From Vibrio agarivorans (lineage in GTDB: Bacteria > Pseudomonadota > Gammaproteobacteria > Enterobacterales > Vibrionaceae): a stretch of DNA of 64,000 nucleotides. Every line of letters begins with the position of its first letter. Position 1 is the stretch's first letter. This document shows positions 38,152-50,070 of the stretch, in pieces. Location of the stretch: contig NZ_JAUFQF010000004.1 in assembly GCF_030409635.1 (NCBI RefSeq), positions 592,241 through 656,240 on the forward strand, in the 5' to 3' direction. The position numbers and the translations under genes were made by a program. A model generated the notes under the pieces. That model did no database searches, was not told the origin of the DNA, and saw only the letters and a program-made list of their open reading frames with translations.

Positions 38152-38180
38152 AATATACTCGTCACTACCTCACATTTCAA
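38152..38180 (-). promoter_or_regulatory. Alpha operon promoter
   Basis: On the minus strand, TTGAAA (38175-38180), exactly 17 bases, then TATATT (38152-38157). It lies just after rpmJ, so rpsM-rpsK-rpsD-rpoA-rplQ can be transcribed separately from the spc operon. Confidence 0.75.
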
Positions 38181-38197
38181 GTAAAAATTTCTGCTAA

Positions 38198-38311
38198 TTA
38201 GCCTTGGCGCTGTTTGTGCTTTGGCTCACTGCAAATCACGCGAACAACACCGTTGCGCTTGATTACTTTACAGTTACGGCAGATTTTTTTAACGGAAGCA
38301 CGAACTTTCAT
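38198..38311 (-). CDS. rpmJ: 50S ribosomal protein L36
   Basis: A 37-aa gene: [19 protein letters not shown] followed by a zinc ribbon with Cys11, Cys14, Cys27 and His32, so this is the zinc-binding (C+) form. It is the last gene of the spc operon, 39 bp after secY, as in E. coli. L36 helps organise 23S rRNA near the base of the L7/L12 stalk. Confidence 0.98.
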
Positions 38312-38350
38312 TGCTAAACTCCGTAATTGAACTCTGAAGTTACCGCCGAA

Positions 38351-39685
38351 TTAACGGCCGTAACCTTTCAGATTCGCTTTTTTCAACACAGAATCATATT
38401 GTTGTGACATCATATGAGTCTGTACCTGTGCCATAAAGTCCATAATAACAACTACTACGATTAGTAGAGATGTACCGCCGAAGTAGAAACGTACGTTCCA
38501 CGCGACCATCATGAACTCGGGAATCAGACATATAAAGGTAATGTATAACGCACCCGCTAGGGTTAAACGCGTCATGACTTTATCAATATATTTAGCTGTC
38601 TGCTCGCCTGGGCGGATACCGGGTACGAATGCACCTGACTTCTTCAAGTTATCTGCTGTCTCACGCGGGTTGAAAACCAACGCCGTGTAGAAGAAACAGA
38701 AGAAGATAATTGCTGCAGCATAAAGCATAACATACAACGGCTGACCTGGGCTAAGTGCTAATGACACGTCAGTTAACCAACCGAACGCGCTGCTCTCACC
38801 GTTTTGACCAAACCATTGAGCTAATGTTCCTGGGAACAAAATAATGCTCGATGCGAAGATTGCAGGAATTACACCAGCCATATTAATTTTCAATGGCAAG
38901 TGAGTGCTTTGTGCTGCAAATACCTTACGACCTTGTTGACGCTTCGCATAGTTAACAACGATTCGACGTTGACCACGCTCCATGAAAACAACGAAGTAGA
39001 TAACAGCAAAAGCTAATACTGCAATCAACAACAGAAGAAGTACATGCAATTCACCTTGACGCGCCTGCTCGATTGTTTGACCGATTGCCGATGGCAATCC
39101 AGCAACAATACCTGCAAAAATCAGAATGGAAATACCATTACCGATTCCACGCTCTGTAATTTGTTCACCTAACCACATCAAGAACATGGTACCGGTTACT
39201 AAACTTACGGTAGCAATTAGCGTAAACATGGTTTGGTTGATAACAACCAGATTATTGACCATGTTTGGTAGGCCAGTTGCAATACCAATAGCTTGGAATG
39301 TTGCAAGTACAAGCGTGCCGTAGCGTGTATATTGGCTTATCTTACGACGGCCAGCTTCACCCTCTTTCTTGAGTTCAGCTAACGCTGGGTGAACTACAGT
39401 AAGCAGTTGGACAACAATCGAAGCCGAAATATACGGCATGATGCCCAACGCAAATATAGATGCACGCTCAAGAGCACCACCGGAGAACATGTTAAACATT
39501 TCAACGATGGTACCTTTTTGCTGTTCGAACAAATCGGCAAGTACAGCCGCATCAATACCAGGCAGTGGTACGAAAGAGCCGGCGCGGAATACAATAAGAG
39601 CCCCTAATACGAATAGAAGACGCGACTTCAACTCCGCTAATCCATTTTTCGCACTACTAAAATCTTGTCCTGGTTTTTTAGCCAT
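38351..39685 (-). CDS. secY: Preprotein translocase channel subunit SecY
   Basis: A 444-aa inner-membrane protein with ten helices forming the SecYEG channel for secreted and membrane proteins. It begins with a cytoplasmic [21 protein letters not shown]; the plug region is [32 protein letters not shown]. The cytoplasmic C4/C5 loops include [20 protein letters not shown] and the C5 arginine in [24 protein letters not shown]. It lies between rplO and rpmJ in the spc operon. Confidence 0.99.
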   Translation of the reverse strand: MAKKPGQDFSSAKNGLAELKSRLLFVLGALIVFRAGSFVPLPGIDAAVLADLFEQQKGTIVEMFNMFSGGALERASIFALGIMPYISASIVVQLLTVVHPALAELKKEGEAGRRKISQYTRYGTLVLATFQAIGIATGLPNMVNNLVVINQTMFTLIATVSLVTGTMFLMWLGEQITERGIGNGISILIFAGIVAGLPSAIGQTIEQARQGELHVLLLLLIAVLAFAVIYFVVFMERGQRRIVVNYAKRQQGRKVFAAQSTHLPLKINMAGVIPAIFASSIILFPGTLAQWFGQNGESSAFGWLTDVSLALSPGQPLYVMLYAAAIIFFCFFYTALVFNPRETADNLKKSGAFVPGIRPGEQTAKYIDKVMTRLTLAGALYITFICLIPEFMMVAWNVRFYFGGTSLLIVVVVIMDFMAQVQTHMMSQQYDSVLKKANLKGYGR

Positions 39686-39706
39686 CTGTACCTTTCCTAA
39701 CGAAGA

Positions 39707-40141
39707 TTATTCTTCGATTTTACCGCCAGCAGCTTCGATTGCAGCTTTAGCGCCTTTTGTCACGCGTAGACCTTTAACAGTCACAGCTTTGTTGATTTCA
39801 CCAGAAAGAACAACTTTAACGAATTCGATGTTCTTAGTGATGATGTTAGCTGCTTTAAGGCTGTTAAGATCAACTACGTCACCTGTTACTTTCGCTAGCT
39901 CAGCTAGACGAACTTCAGCAGACACTAGGCTCTTACGAGAAGTGAAACCGAATTTAGGTAGACGTTGTTTAAGAGGCATTTGACCGCCTTCAAAACCTGG
40001 ACGAACTGAACCGCCAGAACGTGACTTTTGACCTTTGTGACCACGGCCACCTGTTTTACCAAGGCCAGAACCGATACCACGACCTACGCGCTTCTTAGAA
40101 GGCTTAGAACCCGCAGCCGGTGATAGAGTATTCAAACGCAT
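39707..40141 (-). CDS. rplO: 50S ribosomal protein L15
   Basis: 144 aa, begins [38 protein letters not shown], the Gly/Arg-rich tail that threads into 23S rRNA. The C-terminal [23 protein letters not shown] is the globular end. It follows rpmD by 5 bp and precedes secY. Confidence 0.99.
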   Translation of the reverse strand: MRLNTLSPAAGSKPSKKRVGRGIGSGLGKTGGRGHKGQKSRSGGSVRPGFEGGQMPLKQRLPKFGFTSRKSLVSAEVRLAELAKVTGDVVDLNSLKAANIITKNIEFVKVVLSGEINKAVTVKGLRVTKGAKAAIEAAGGKIEE

Positions 40142-40146
40142 TCTGA

Positions 40147-40323
40147 TTACTCCTCAACTTTAACCATGTAGAAAACCTTGTTGATCATGCCGCGAACTGC
40201 AGGCGTGTCTTCAAGTTCTACTGTGTGGTTGATTTTACGAAGGCCAAGACCTTTCAAGCACAGTTTGTGCTTAGGTAGGCGACCAATTGAGCTTTTAGTT
40301 TGAGTTACTTTAATAGTTGCCAT
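40147..40323 (-). CDS. rpmD: 50S ribosomal protein L30
   Basis: 58 aa, begins [36 protein letters not shown], with the C-terminal [14 protein letters not shown]. The correct start is the ATG at 40323; the frame runs open nine codons further but that part overlaps the end of rpsE and is not conserved. Confidence 0.99.
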   Translation of the reverse strand: MATIKVTQTKSSIGRLPKHKLCLKGLGLRKINHTVELEDTPAVRGMINKVFYMVKVEE

Positions 40324-40330
40324 TGTGTTC

Positions 40331-40834
40331 TTACTCCGAAATAGATTCAACAGTTAGACCACGTTTAGCAGCAACCATTTCTGGCGACTTCACGCTACCT
40401 AGTGCATCGATCGTTGCACGAACGATGTTGATAGGGTTCGTAGAACCGTATGCTTTAGATAGTACGTTGTGTACACCAGCAACTTCAAGAACTGCACGCA
40501 TCGCACCACCTGCGATAACACCAGTACCTTCAGCAGCAGGCTGCATGTAAACTTTAGAGCCCGAGTGGCGACCTTTCACCGGGTGGTGAAGTGTGCCTTC
40601 GTTAAGCGCGATCGTAGTCATATTACGACGTGCTTTTTCCATTGCTTTTTGAATCGCTGCAGGTACTTCACGAGCTTTGCCGTAACCGAAACCTACGCGA
40701 CCGTTACCGTCACCAACTACTGTTAGTGCAGTAAAGCTCATGATTCGACCGCCTTTAACCGTTTTTGATACACGGTTAACAGCGATTAGCTTTTCTTGCA
40801 AATCATTCGCTTGAACTTGTTGTTCTTTAGCCAT
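40331..40834 (-). CDS. rpsE: 30S ribosomal protein S5
   Basis: 167 aa. The double-stranded-RNA-binding N-terminal domain carries [40 protein letters not shown]; the C-terminal part has [41 protein letters not shown]5 works with S4 at the mRNA entry and in decoding accuracy. It is followed after 7 bp by rpmD. Confidence 0.99.
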   Translation of the reverse strand: MAKEQQVQANDLQEKLIAVNRVSKTVKGGRIMSFTALTVVGDGNGRVGFGYGKAREVPAAIQKAMEKARRNMTTIALNEGTLHHPVKGRHSGSKVYMQPAAEGTGVIAGGAMRAVLEVAGVHNVLSKAYGSTNPINIVRATIDALGSVKSPEMVAAKRGLTVESISE

Positions 40835-40848
40835 CTTCCAACCCTACC

Positions 40849-41202
40849 TTAGAATTTCAGACCAGCTTCGCGAGCAGCTTCTGCTAGCGCAGCCACACGG
40901 CCGTGGTATTGGAAACCAGAGCGATCGAATGCAACAGCAGAAACGCCTTTTTCAAGAGCGCGCTCAGCAACAGCTTTACCTACTGCTTTAGCTGCATCGA
41001 TGTTACCAGTGTATTTCAATTGCTCACGGATCGCTTTTTCTACAGTAGAAGCAGCTGCGATAACCTCAGAGCCGTTTGCCGCGATAACTTGTGCGTAAAC
41101 GTGGCGAGGAGTACGGTGTACTACCAGGCGAGTTGCACCAAGTTCTGCAATCTTACGACGTGCGCGTGTAGCACGACGGATGCGAGATGCTTTCTTATCC
41201 AT
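40849..41202 (-). CDS. rplR: 50S ribosomal protein L18
   Basis: 117 aa, begins [40 protein letters not shown], with the C-terminal [29 protein letters not shown]18 binds 5S rRNA in the central protuberance together with L5. Confidence 0.99.
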   Translation of the reverse strand: MDKKASRIRRATRARRKIAELGATRLVVHRTPRHVYAQVIAANGSEVIAAASTVEKAIREQLKYTGNIDAAKAVGKAVAERALEKGVSAVAFDRSGFQYHGRVAALAEAAREAGLKF

Positions 41203-41211
41203 AGTGTTACC

Positions 41212-41745
41212 TTACTTCTTCTTAGCTTCTTTAGTACGCACATTTTCATCTGCGTAACGAACACCTTTACCTTTATAAGGCTCAGGCTCACGGTAAGAAC
41301 GAATGTCAGCCGCAACTTGACCAACTGCTTGCTTATCGCAACCAGTGATAACAATTTCAGTTTGGCTTGGACACTCTGCTTTGATACCTTCTGGAAGTTC
41401 GTGCTCTACTGGGTGAGAGAAGCCTAGAGTTAGAGCTACAGAGTTGCCTTTGATAGCAGCACGGTAACCTACACCCTTAAGTGTTAGCTTCTTAGTGAAC
41501 CCTTCAGTAACACCAACAACCATGTTGTTAACTAGAGCGCGAGCAGTACCTGCTTGAGCCCATGCGTTAGCAACACCTTCTTTAGGACCAAAAGTAAGGT
41601 TGTTTTCTTCCTGAGCGATAACTACTGCGTCGTTAAGAACGCGAGAAAGTTCGCCTTTAGCACCTTTTACAGTAACTTCTTGGCCGTTTAGTTTCACCTC
41701 TACGCCAGCTGGAATAGCGACAGGTGCTTTAGCAACACGAGACAT
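41212..41745 (-). CDS. rplF: 50S ribosomal protein L6
   Basis: 177 aa, begins [35 protein letters not shown], with the second-domain signature [25 protein letters not shown]6 lies near the sarcin-ricin loop and factor-binding site. Confidence 0.99.
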   Translation of the reverse strand: MSRVAKAPVAIPAGVEVKLNGQEVTVKGAKGELSRVLNDAVVIAQEENNLTFGPKEGVANAWAQAGTARALVNNMVVGVTEGFTKKLTLKGVGYRAAIKGNSVALTLGFSHPVEHELPEGIKAECPSQTEIVITGCDKQAVGQVAADIRSYREPEPYKGKGVRYADENVRTKEAKKK

Positions 41746-41757
41746 ATTCTACTCCTA

Positions 41758-42150
41758 TTACGCTACGTAGCAGATGATTTCACCACCAAGACCTGCTTTG
41801 CGAGCAGCGCGGTCTGACATAAGACCCTTGGAAGTTGAAACAACAGCAACACCAAGGCCACCCATTACAGAAGGAAGTTGATCTTTCTTCTTGTAAACGC
41901 GCAGACCTGGACGAGAAACACGTTTAAGTTGCTCGATAACTGGTTTAGCTTGGAAGTACTTAAGAGTAACTTCTAGCTCAGGTTTAACTTCGCCTTCAAC
42001 AGCGAAATCTACGATGTAACCTTCAGCTTTAAGTAGTGCAGCAATTGCAACTTTAAGCTTTGAAGAAGGCATTTTAACAGCAACTTTATTTGCTGCTTGA
42101 CCGTTACGAATACGGGTCAGCATATCCGAAATCGGATCTTGCATGCTCAT
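41758..42150 (-). CDS. rpsH: 30S ribosomal protein S8
   Basis: 130 aa, begins [22 protein letters not shown], with the C-terminal signature [29 protein letters not shown] primary 16S binder; in E. coli S8 also represses the spc operon by binding its mRNA at the rplX-rplE junction, which is present here (43042-43070) though I could not fold it. Confidence 0.99.
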   Translation of the reverse strand: MSMQDPISDMLTRIRNGQAANKVAVKMPSSKLKVAIAALLKAEGYIVDFAVEGEVKPELEVTLKYFQAKPVIEQLKRVSRPGLRVYKKKDQLPSVMGGLGVAVVSTSKGLMSDRAARKAGLGGEIICYVA

Positions 42151-42179
42151 ATGATTTACTCCAAATGATTAAGTGGCAA

Positions 42180-42485
42180 TTACCAGCTAGCCTTACGAAG
42201 TCCAGGAATCTCGCCTTTCATGCAAGCTTCACGAACTTTAATACGGCTTAGACCGAACTTACGTAGGTAACCGTGTGGACGACCAGTTTGGTTACAACGG
42301 TTGCGCTGACGTGACGCACTTGAATCACGTGGAAGAGATTGCAGTGTAAGAACCGCATTCCAACGATCTTCTTCTGATGCATTTACATCGCTAATGATAG
42401 CTTTAAGAGCAGCACGCTTCTCAGCGAACTTAGCTACTAGCTTCGCACGCTTTGCTTCACGTGCTTTCATTGAATTTTTAGCCAT
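42180..42485 (-). CDS. rpsN: 30S ribosomal protein S14
   Basis: 101 aa, begins [30 protein letters not shown], with [49 protein letters not shown]. It lacks the CxxC pairs of the zinc form, so it is the long C- type that needs no zinc. Confidence 0.99.
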   Translation of the reverse strand: MAKNSMKAREAKRAKLVAKFAEKRAALKAIISDVNASEEDRWNAVLTLQSLPRDSSASRQRNRCNQTGRPHGYLRKFGLSRIKVREACMKGEIPGLRKASW

Positions 42486-42502
42486 AACAGTAACCCTTCA
42501 CC

Positions 42503-43042
42503 TTACTTACGGAATGGGAAGTTAAAGGCAGCCAGCAGAGCACGGCCTTCCGCATCAGTACCAGCAGACGTCGTTACAGTGATGTCTAGACCGCGTACTC
42601 GATCAACTTTATCAAAGTCGATTTCCGGAAAGATGATTTGCTCGCGAACGCCCATGCTGTAGTTACCGCGTCCGTCAAAAGACTTAGCGCTAACACCACG
42701 GAAGTCACGTACACGTGGAAGAGCGATGTTAATCAAACGCTCAAGAAAATCCCACATACGTTCGCCACGCAAGGTTACTTTACAACCGATTGGGTAGCCT
42801 TCACGAATTTTGAAACCTGCAACAGATTTACGCGCTTTAGTGATAAGTGGCTTTTGACCAGAGATCGTTGCCATATCCGCAGCTGCGTTTTCTAGAAGTT
42901 TCTTATCGTTGATTGCTTCACCTACACCCATGTTAAGGGTGATCTTTTCGATTCTAGGGACTTGCATGACGCTTGTGTAGCCGAACTCTTTGGTAAGCTC
43001 AGCGACTACAGACGACTTGTAGTAATCATGCAGTTTCGCCAT
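42503..43042 (-). CDS. rplE: 50S ribosomal protein L5
   Basis: 179 aa, begins [43 protein letters not shown], with [35 protein letters not shown]. Binds 5S rRNA and contacts the P-site tRNA and S13 bridge. Confidence 0.99.
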   Translation of the reverse strand: MAKLHDYYKSSVVAELTKEFGYTSVMQVPRIEKITLNMGVGEAINDKKLLENAAADMATISGQKPLITKARKSVAGFKIREGYPIGCKVTLRGERMWDFLERLINIALPRVRDFRGVSAKSFDGRGNYSMGVREQIIFPEIDFDKVDRVRGLDITVTTSAGTDAEGRALLAAFNFPFRK

Positions 43043-43069
43043 AGTAGAACTCCAAATTACTTCTATTAA

Positions 43070-43387
43070 TTAGTTAGAAATGGTTTCGCCGTTAGACTTA
43101 AAGAAACGAACTTTCTTACCGTCTTCAATACGGAAACCAATACGGTCAGCTTTACCAGTAGCTGCGTTGAAGATAGCCACGTTAGAAGCGTCGATTGCTG
43201 CTTCCTGCTCTACGATACCGCCTTGGATACCCATAGCTGGAACAGGTTTCTGGTGCTTCTTAACTAGGTTGATACCTTCTACGATAACTTTACCAGTTGC
43301 TAGAACCTTAGTTACTTTACCTTTCTTGCCTTTATCTTTACCAGCAAGAACGATTACTTCGTCATCACGACGGATTTTAGCTGCCAT
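43070..43387 (-). CDS. rplX: 50S ribosomal protein L24
   Basis: 105 aa, with the KOW motif [24 protein letters not shown] near the start and [18 protein letters not shown] after it. One of the first proteins to bind 23S rRNA in 50S assembly. Second gene of the spc operon. Confidence 0.99.
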   Translation of the reverse strand: MAAKIRRDDEVIVLAGKDKGKKGKVTKVLATGKVIVEGINLVKKHQKPVPAMGIQGGIVEQEAAIDASNVAIFNAATGKADRIGFRIEDGKKVRFFKSNGETISN

Positions 43388-43399
43388 CTTTAGTGCTCC

Positions 43400-43771
43400 T
43401 TATAGTACTTCTGGAGCCAGTGATACAATCTTCATGAATTTCGCGTTACGAAGTTCACGAGTCACTGGGCCAAAGATACGAGTGCCGACTGGTTGCTCAG
43501 TAGTGTCGTTCAACAATACACAAGCATTACGGTCGAAGCGAATGACAGAACCGTCTGGACGACGTACGCCTTTACGGGTGCGAACTACTACCGCCTTCAG
43601 AACATCACCTTTTTTAACTTTACCGCGAGGAATTGCTTCTTTCACAGTAACTTTGATGATGTCGCCGATGTGTGCGTAACGACGGTGTGAGCCACCCAGA
43701 ACCTTAATACACATTACCTTGCGCGCGCCAGAGTTATCTGCAGCGTCAAGTGTACTTTGCATTTGGATCAT
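43400..43771 (-). CDS. rplN: 50S ribosomal protein L14
   Basis: 123 aa, begins [33 protein letters not shown], ending [19 protein letters not shown]. It sits at the subunit interface and is the docking site of silencing factor RsfS. First gene of the spc operon. Confidence 0.99.
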   Translation of the reverse strand: MIQMQSTLDAADNSGARKVMCIKVLGGSHRRYAHIGDIIKVTVKEAIPRGKVKKGDVLKAVVVRTRKGVRRPDGSVIRFDRNACVLLNDTTEQPVGTRIFGPVTRELRNAKFMKIVSLAPEVL

Positions 43772-43800
43772 TGTTAGTGCTCCGCTAAATATTAAAACTA

Positions 43801-43846
43801 GACCCTCTCGGGTCGGGCTGCCTCTTTAAAAGGGACGCGAATTGTA
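43801..43846 (-). promoter_or_regulatory. spc operon promoter and leader hairpin
   Basis: Minus strand: TACAAT (43841-43846) is a good -10, followed by a GC-rich discriminator (TCGCGTCCC) of the kind linked to stringent control; the -35 is poor. The untranslated leader then carries GACCC-GAGA-GGGTC (43801-43814), a small stable hairpin about 30 bases before the rplN start. Confidence 0.65.
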
Positions 43847-43876
43847 CCACCCTTTTTTGTGATTGGGTAGACAAAA

Positions 43877-43911
43877 AATAAGCGGCCCCAAAAAAATATT
43901 TGGAGCCGCTT
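43877..43911 (-). terminator. Terminator of the S10 operon
   Basis: Minus strand: AAGCGGCTCC pairs with GGGGCCGCTT across an A/T-rich loop, then TATTTTTTG. It lies just after rpsQ and before the spc promoter. Confidence 0.85.
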
Positions 43912-43933
43912 AAATATCATAGAATTAGCAAGA

Positions 43934-44188
43934 TTAAATCTTCGCTTTTTCTACAACTTTTACCAAAGTCCAAGACTTAGTCTTAGACATTGGACGACAC
44001 TCACGAATTTCAACAGTATCGCCTAGGCCACACTCGTTGTTCTCGTCATGTGCGTGAACTTTAGTCGTGCGCTTTACGAATTTACCGTAAATTGGGTGTT
44101 TAACCATGCGCTCGATAGCAACAGTGATAGACTTGTCTGCCTTGTTGCTAACTACACGACCAAATGAAGTACGGATTTTGTCGCTCAT
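43934..44188 (-). CDS. rpsQ: 30S ribosomal protein S17
   Basis: 84 aa, with [38 protein letters not shown] and the S17 signature [25 protein letters not shown]. Last gene of the S10 operon; its start shares a base with the rpmC stop. Confidence 0.99.
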   Translation of the reverse strand: MSDKIRTSFGRVVSNKADKSITVAIERMVKHPIYGKFVKRTTKVHAHDENNECGLGDTVEIRECRPMSKTKSWTLVKVVEKAKI

Positions 44189-44379
44189 TATGCGCCTGCC
44201 TTCTCAGTCAATACGGTTTTAACACGTGCGATATCACGACGTACAGCTTTAAGAGTATGAGTCTGCTGTAGCTGACCAGTTGCAGCTTGCATGCGCAAGT
44301 TGAACTGCTCACGTAGCAAATTCAATAGCTCAGCGTTAAGTTCTTCAACGCTTTTTTCGCGTAGCTCTTGTGCTTTCAT
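44188..44379 (-). CDS. rpmC: 50S ribosomal protein L29
   Basis: 63 aa, begins [37 protein letters not shown], a helical hairpin at the tunnel exit near the trigger-factor site. Shares one base with both neighbours, rplP upstream and rpsQ downstream. Confidence 0.99.
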   Translation of the reverse strand: MKAQELREKSVEELNAELLNLLREQFNLRMQAATGQLQQTHTLKAVRRDIARVKTVLTEKAGA

Positions 44380-44789
44380 TACATCACCTGCTTAGTTACA
44401 AATGTTGTTTTGATAGGCAGTTTACGAGCCGCTAGGCGGAACGCTTCACGTGCCAACTCTTCAGATACGCCGTTCATTTCGTACATAACCTTACCTGGCT
44501 GGATTTGTGCAACCCAGTACTCAACGTTACCTTTACCTTTACCTTGACGAACTTCAAGAGGTTTTTCAGTAATCGGCTTGTCTGGGAAGATACGAATCCA
44601 GATTTGGCCTTGACGTTTGATGTGACGTGTCATAGCACGACGAGCCGCTTCGATTTGACGAGCAGTGATACGACCACGGCCAACAGCTTTAAGACCGAAT
44701 TCGCCGAAGCTTACTTCTGTGCCTTTCGCTAGACCACGGTTACGACCAGTCTGAACCTTGCGGAACTTAGTACGTTTTGGTTGTAGCAT
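44379..44789 (-). CDS. rplP: 50S ribosomal protein L16
   Basis: 136 aa, begins [35 protein letters not shown], with [29 protein letters not shown]. The arginine in the [18 protein letters not shown] region corresponds to E. coli Arg81, the YcfD/RoxA hydroxylation site. Confidence 0.99.
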   Translation of the reverse strand: MLQPKRTKFRKVQTGRNRGLAKGTEVSFGEFGLKAVGRGRITARQIEAARRAMTRHIKRQGQIWIRIFPDKPITEKPLEVRQGKGKGNVEYWVAQIQPGKVMYEMNGVSEELAREAFRLAARKLPIKTTFVTKQVM

Positions 44790-44800
44790 CGTTCGACTCC

Positions 44801-45499
44801 TTACTTACGGCCTTTACGCTGCTTCTTAGGCTTATCGCCTTTAGGCTCTACAGCGTTAGCTGCTGGCATACCGCCTAGGATCTCACCTTTGAAGATCCAA
44901 GTCTTAATGCCGATCACACCGTATTGAGTGTGAGCCGAAGAAGTTGCGTAATCAATGTCAGCACGTAGAGTGTGTAGAGGCACACGACCTTCACGGTACC
45001 ACTCTGAACGTGCGATTTCAGCGCCGCCTAGACGACCACTTACTTCCACTTTGATACCTTTAGCGCCTAGACGCATAGCGTTCTGTACCGCGCGCTTCAT
45101 AGCACGACGGAACATAACACGACGCTCTAGCTGAGACGCGATGCTATCACCAACTAGCTGTGCATCAAGCTCAGGCTTGCGTACTTCAGCGATGTTGATT
45201 TGAGCTGGTACACCTGCAATTTTAGCTACAGCTGCACGTAGTTTCTCAACGTCTTCACCTTTCTTACCGATTACTACGCCTGGACGAGCTGTGTGAATAG
45301 TCACACGGATGCTCTTAGCAGGACGCTCGATAACGATGCGTGATAGAGACGCTTTCGCTAGTTCCTTAGTAAGGAACTGACGTACCTTGAAGTCGCCGTC
45401 TAGGTTGTCAGCGAAATCTTTGGTGTTAGCAAACCATGTAGCATTCCAAGGCTTAACGATGCCAAGACGAATACCATTAGGATGTACTTTCTGACCCAT
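44801..45499 (-). CDS. rpsC: 30S ribosomal protein S3
   Basis: 232 aa, begins [29 protein letters not shown]. The KH domain has the GxxG loop in [17 protein letters not shown]. The C-terminal domain has [26 protein letters not shown], and the basic tail ends PKKQRKGRK. It forms the mRNA entry with S4 and S5. Confidence 0.99.
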   Translation of the reverse strand: MGQKVHPNGIRLGIVKPWNATWFANTKDFADNLDGDFKVRQFLTKELAKASLSRIVIERPAKSIRVTIHTARPGVVIGKKGEDVEKLRAAVAKIAGVPAQINIAEVRKPELDAQLVGDSIASQLERRVMFRRAMKRAVQNAMRLGAKGIKVEVSGRLGGAEIARSEWYREGRVPLHTLRADIDYATSSAHTQYGVIGIKTWIFKGEILGGMPAANAVEPKGDKPKKQRKGRK

Positions 45500-45515
45500 T
45501 GCTTATCTCCTAGTC

Positions 45516-45848
45516 TTAAGCGTCTGCAACAACAACAGTGATGTGGCAAGAACGCTTCAAGATACGGTCCGCACGGCCTTTAGCACGAGGCATAATACGC
45601 TTCATGATAGGGCCTTCATCTACGAAGATTTTAGCGACATTTAGATCGTCGATATCTGCACCTTCGTTGTGCTCAGCGTTCGCGATTGCTGATTCAAGAA
45701 CTTTCTTGATTAGTTCAGCAGCTTTTTTGTTGCTGAAAGTCAAGATTTCTAGAGCTTGATCAACTGACTTGCCACGGATTTGATCCGCTACAAGGCGAGC
45801 TTTCTGTGGAGAAATGCGAGCAAAGTTATGTTTAGCTAAAGCTTCCAT
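45516..45848 (-). CDS. rplV: 50S ribosomal protein L22
   Basis: 110 aa, begins [36 protein letters not shown]. The tunnel-lining beta hairpin is in [32 protein letters not shown]; changes there cause macrolide resistance in other bacteria, and none of the classic deletions is visible here. Confidence 0.99.
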   Translation of the reverse strand: MEALAKHNFARISPQKARLVADQIRGKSVDQALEILTFSNKKAAELIKKVLESAIANAEHNEGADIDDLNVAKIFVDEGPIMKRIMPRAKGRADRILKRSCHITVVVADA

Positions 45849-45858
45849 TATCTACTCC

Positions 45859-46149
<291 letters not shown>

Positions 46150-46158
46150 TTAAATAGA

Positions 46159-46983
46159 TTACTTGTTACGACGACGTACGATGTACTTGTCAGTGCGCTT
46201 GTTCTTACGAGTCTTAAAGCCTTTAGTTGGCTGACCCCAAGGAGATACTGGATGACGACCACCAGAAGTACGGCCTTCACCACCACCGTGTGGGTGGTCT
46301 ACTGGGTTCATCACAACACCACGAACGGTTGGACGAACACCGCGCCAGCGGTTAGCACCAGCTTTACCTAGTTCACGTAGCATGTGCTCAGCATTACCAA
46401 CTTCACCGATTGTTGCACGGCCTTCTGATAGTACTTTGCGCATCTCACCTGAACGTAGGCGTAGAGTTACATATGCACCGTCGCGAGCGACGATCTGTGC
46501 GTATGCACCTGCAGAACGAGCAATTTGTGCACCTTTACCAGGCTTAAGTTCAACACAGTGTACAGTTGAACCTACTGGGATGTTGCGCATTGGAAGCGTG
46601 TTACCAGCTTTAATCGGTGCATCAACACCAGATTGAACTTGGTCACCAGCAGCAATGCCTTTAGGTGCGATGATGTAGCGACGCTCACCGTCTGCGTACA
46701 GAACTAGAGCAATGTTTGCGCTACGGTTTGGATCGTATTCTAGACGCTCAACTTTCGCTGGGATGCCATCTTTAGTACGTTTGAAGTCAATTACACGGTA
46801 ATGGTGCTTATGACCGCCACCAATGTGACGTACTGTGATACGACCGTTGTTGTTACGACCACCGTTCTTAGAGTTTTTCTCTAGAAGTGGTGCGTATGGC
46901 TTACCTTTGTGAAGGTCAGCGTTAACAACTTTTACTACGTGACGACGACCAGGGGAAGTCGGCTTACATTTAACAATAGCCAT
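46159..46983 (-). CDS. rplB: 50S ribosomal protein L2
   Basis: 274 aa, begins [21 protein letters not shown], with the OB/SH3 core and the extended loop [35 protein letters not shown]. The loop histidine (PHGGG) lies close to the peptidyl transferase centre. Needed for subunit association. Confidence 0.99.
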   Translation of the reverse strand: MAIVKCKPTSPGRRHVVKVVNADLHKGKPYAPLLEKNSKNGGRNNNGRITVRHIGGGHKHHYRVIDFKRTKDGIPAKVERLEYDPNRSANIALVLYADGERRYIIAPKGIAAGDQVQSGVDAPIKAGNTLPMRNIPVGSTVHCVELKPGKGAQIARSAGAYAQIVARDGAYVTLRLRSGEMRKVLSEGRATIGEVGNAEHMLRELGKAGANRWRGVRPTVRGVVMNPVDHPHGGGEGRTSGGRHPVSPWGQPTKGFKTRKNKRTDKYIVRRRNK

Positions 46984-46999
46984 TGTTTAACTACTCCTG

Positions 47000-47302
47000 T
47001 TATTCCGCGCCGCCAACGAAGTCAAGATCTTGACCTTCAGCCAAAGTAACGTACGCTTTCTTAACGTCGCTGCGGCGACCTTGGCGTAGACCTTGACGTT
47101 TGGTCTTACCCTTAGTGATAAGAGTATTTACAGACTTAACTTCAACTTCAAATAGCTTTTCTACAGCTGCTTTGATCTCTTTTTTAGTTGCATCTTTAGC
47201 TACTTTGAAAACGATAGTGTTCGCTTTCTCAGCTGCCATAGTTGCTTTTTCAGAGATGTGCGGGGCACGTAGAACTTTTAGGATACGCTCTTCAGTGATC
47301 AT
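47000..47302 (-). CDS. rplW: 50S ribosomal protein L23
   Basis: 100 aa, begins [41 protein letters not shown]23 is the exit-tunnel anchor of trigger factor and SRP. Its start overlaps the rplD stop by 4 bp (ATGA). Confidence 0.99.
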   Translation of the reverse strand: MITEERILKVLRAPHISEKATMAAEKANTIVFKVAKDATKKEIKAAVEKLFEVEVKSVNTLITKGKTKRQGLRQGRRSDVKKAYVTLAEGQDLDFVGGAE

Positions 47303-47901
47303 GCTAGCATCTCCTCAACTTGCTTAACTGCTTCTGCAGTAATAACAACTTTGTCGAACGCGATTAGAGATACTGGATCGATACCAGCAACGTCACGTGC
47401 GTCAACTTTGTATAGGTTACGAGCAGCTAGGAATAGATTCTCATCTACTTCGCTAGTCACGATAAGCGCGTCTGTTAGCTCAAGCTCTTTAAGCTTAGCT
47501 ACAAGCTCTTTAGTCTTTGGTGCTTCTACTGAGAAGTTATCAACAACGATTAGACGCTCTTGACGAACAAGCTCAGAAAGAATGCTTTTCATAGCACCAC
47601 GGTACATTTTTTTGTTTACTTTTTGGCTGTGATCTTGTGGTTTCGCAGCAAAAGTAACACCACCTGTACGCCAGATTGGGCTACGGATTGTACCAGCACG
47701 TGCACGGCCAGTACCTTTTTGGCGCCATGGCTTAGCGCCACCGCCAGAAACTTCTGAACGTGTTTTTTGAGCACGAGTACCTTGACGAGCACCTGCTGCG
47801 TATGCAACAACTACTTGGTGTACAAGAGCTTCGTTAAACTCACGTCCGAAAGTAGCTTCGGAAACAGTTAGTGCATCAGCACCTTTAACCATTAGTTCCA
47901 T
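47299..47901 (-). CDS. rplD: 50S ribosomal protein L4, S10-operon repressor
   Basis: 200 aa, begins [42 protein letters not shown]. The tunnel loop is [35 protein letters not shown]. In E. coli free L4 represses transcription and translation of the S10 operon through the leader; that leader is long here (48875-49143). Confidence 0.99.
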   Translation of the reverse strand: MELMVKGADALTVSEATFGREFNEALVHQVVVAYAAGARQGTRAQKTRSEVSGGGAKPWRQKGTGRARAGTIRSPIWRTGGVTFAAKPQDHSQKVNKKMYRGAMKSILSELVRQERLIVVDNFSVEAPKTKELVAKLKELELTDALIVTSEVDENLFLAARNLYKVDARDVAGIDPVSLIAFDKVVITAEAVKQVEEMLA

Positions 47902-47918
47902 TACTTACTCCTGAGACG

Positions 47919-48548
47919 TTATGCTTTAACAGCTGGTTTAACGATCACGTTGCCGCCTGTTGAGCCTGGAACTGCACCTTTAATAAGAAGCAAGTTACGC
48001 TCAGCGTCAACACGTACGATCTCTAGGTTTTGAGTCGTTACACGCTCAGCACCCATGTGACCTGCCATTTTCTTGCCTTTGAACACGCGACCTGGAGTTT
48101 GACATTGGCCAATTGAACCCGGTGCACGGTGAGACAATGAGTTACCGTGAGTCATATCTTGAGTAGAGAAGTTCCAACGCTTAACAGCGCCTTGGAAGCC
48201 TTTACCTTTAGATGTACCAGTAACGTCTACTTTCTTAGTTTCGTTGAATAGTTCAACTGTTAGCTCAGCGCCAACTTCGAACTCTTCACCGTTTTCCAAA
48301 CGGAATTCCCAAAGACCACGACCAGCTTCAACACCTGCTTTCGCGAAGTGACCTGCTTCTGGTTTAGTAACGCGGTTAGCTTTCTTAGCACCAGTAGTTA
48401 CCTGGATTGCTGAGTAGCCGTCAGTCTCAAGTGTACGAACTTGAGAAACACGGTTAGCTTCTACTTCAACAACAGTTACTGGGATAGAAACGCCTTCTTC
48501 AGTAAATACGCGGGTCATACCCACTTTACGACCGATTAGACCAATCAT
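47919..48548 (-). CDS. rplC: 50S ribosomal protein L3
   Basis: 209 aa, begins [28 protein letters not shown], with the loop [49 protein letters not shown] reaching toward the peptidyl transferase centre. The glutamine in GQCQTPG is the PrmB methylation site in E. coli. Nucleates 50S assembly. Confidence 0.99.
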   Translation of the reverse strand: MIGLIGRKVGMTRVFTEEGVSIPVTVVEVEANRVSQVRTLETDGYSAIQVTTGAKKANRVTKPEAGHFAKAGVEAGRGLWEFRLENGEEFEVGAELTVELFNETKKVDVTGTSKGKGFQGAVKRWNFSTQDMTHGNSLSHRAPGSIGQCQTPGRVFKGKKMAGHMGAERVTTQNLEIVRVDAERNLLLIKGAVPGSTGGNVIVKPAVKA

Positions 48549-48562
48549 TCTTCTAATCTCCC

Positions 48563-49143
<581 letters not shown>

Positions 49144-49149
49144 GGCCGT

Positions 49150-49177
49150 ATTATACAGATCACACTTTGGCTTGCAA
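49150..49177 (-). promoter_or_regulatory. S10 operon promoter
   Basis: Minus strand: TTGCAA (49172-49177), 16 bases, TATAAT (49150-49155), then a GC-rich discriminator ACGGCCC. A strong consensus promoter with the start-site sequence associated with ppGpp control. Confidence 0.85.
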
Positions 49178-49250
49178 GCACTGTTTGAAAATTAAACGGA
49201 ATAATTTTTAGTGCTTGTTTTTGAGGGGATATCAGAGAAAAGTTAAGACA

Positions 49251-49281
49251 AAGAGCGCAGCGACTCATACGCTACGCTCTT
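49251..49281 (-). terminator. Hairpin after rlmB, likely terminator of rnr-rlmB
   Basis: Minus strand: AAGAGCGTAGCG, 7-base loop, CGCTGCGCTCTT (one U-G pair), followed by TGTCTTAACTTTTC. The stem is strong; the U tract is interrupted. Confidence 0.6.
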
Positions 49282-49318
49282 GTATTTCATCAAGCTGAGC
49301 TCAACCTTACACAGCGCG

Positions 49319-50056
49319 TTACAGTGCGCGCTGACGAACCGCTTCAAACAGACAGATACCCGATGCGACAGAGACGTTTAGGCTGGAAACGCTGCCTGCC
49401 ATTGGAATCTTGATTAGGTCATCACAGGTTTCACGAGTCAGTCGACGCATACCATCACCTTCAGCGCCCATGACAATTGCAAGTGGACCCGTCAGTTTCG
49501 CTTGATAGATGTCGTGTGTTGCTTCACCCGCTGTACCTGCGATCCAGACACCTTGCTCTTGCAATGCACGCATTGTACGAGCCAAGTTAGTCACACGAAC
49601 TAGTGGTACGGCTTCTGCTGCGCCACACGCTACTTTACTAACCGTTGCGGTCATTGGCGCTGACTTGTCTTTTGGCACGATGACTGCTGCCACGCCTGCT
49701 GCATCGGCATTACGCAGACATGCACCCAAGTTATGCGGATCAGTGACTCCGTCAAGAATGAGCAGGAGCGGCTGCTCTTGACTCGCTACGATAGCATCGA
49801 GGTCGTTTTCATTTAGCTGTTTCGCAGGCTTAACACGGGCCATAATCCCTTGGTGGTTTGCTCCGCGGGCTTTGTCATCCAGTGTTTTGCGTGTCATTTG
49901 TTGGATAGACACACCACACACCTGCAGTTCGTTAAGAATCGGCATCAAACGATCGTCTTGACGCCCTTTAAGGACGAACGCTTCAATAAAACGCTCTGGC
50001 TCACGCTCAAGTACTGCTTTTACTGCGTGGATACCATAAATAAATTCGTTGCTCAT
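49319..50056 (-). CDS. rlmB: 23S rRNA (guanosine-2251-2'-O)-methyltransferase RlmB
   Basis: A 245-aa SPOUT/TrmH-family enzyme that 2'-O-methylates G2251 in the peptidyl transferase P loop. The N-terminal substrate domain starts [21 protein letters not shown]. The knotted SAM site has [48 protein letters not shown] and [22 protein letters not shown]. It lies 14 bp after rnr, as in E. coli. Confidence 0.96.
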   Translation of the reverse strand: MSNEFIYGIHAVKAVLEREPERFIEAFVLKGRQDDRLMPILNELQVCGVSIQQMTRKTLDDKARGANHQGIMARVKPAKQLNENDLDAIVASQEQPLLLILDGVTDPHNLGACLRNADAAGVAAVIVPKDKSAPMTATVSKVACGAAEAVPLVRVTNLARTMRALQEQGVWIAGTAGEATHDIYQAKLTGPLAIVMGAEGDGMRRLTRETCDDLIKIPMAGSVSSLNVSVASGICLFEAVRQRAL

Positions 50057-50070
50057 GTTCTACTCTCTAA

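Noticed and set aside
39438..39983. 181-aa plus-strand frame opposite secY and rplO
   Set aside because: It overlaps two highly conserved genes on the other strand and reflects their codon bias, with no site or domain.
40903..41427. 174-aa plus-strand frame opposite rplR and rplF
   Set aside because: Phe/Cys/Ser-rich shadow of ribosomal protein genes with no ribosome binding site.
43080..43679. 199-aa plus-strand frame opposite rplX and rplN
   Set aside because: Antisense shadow; crosses two real genes and has no recognisable protein features.
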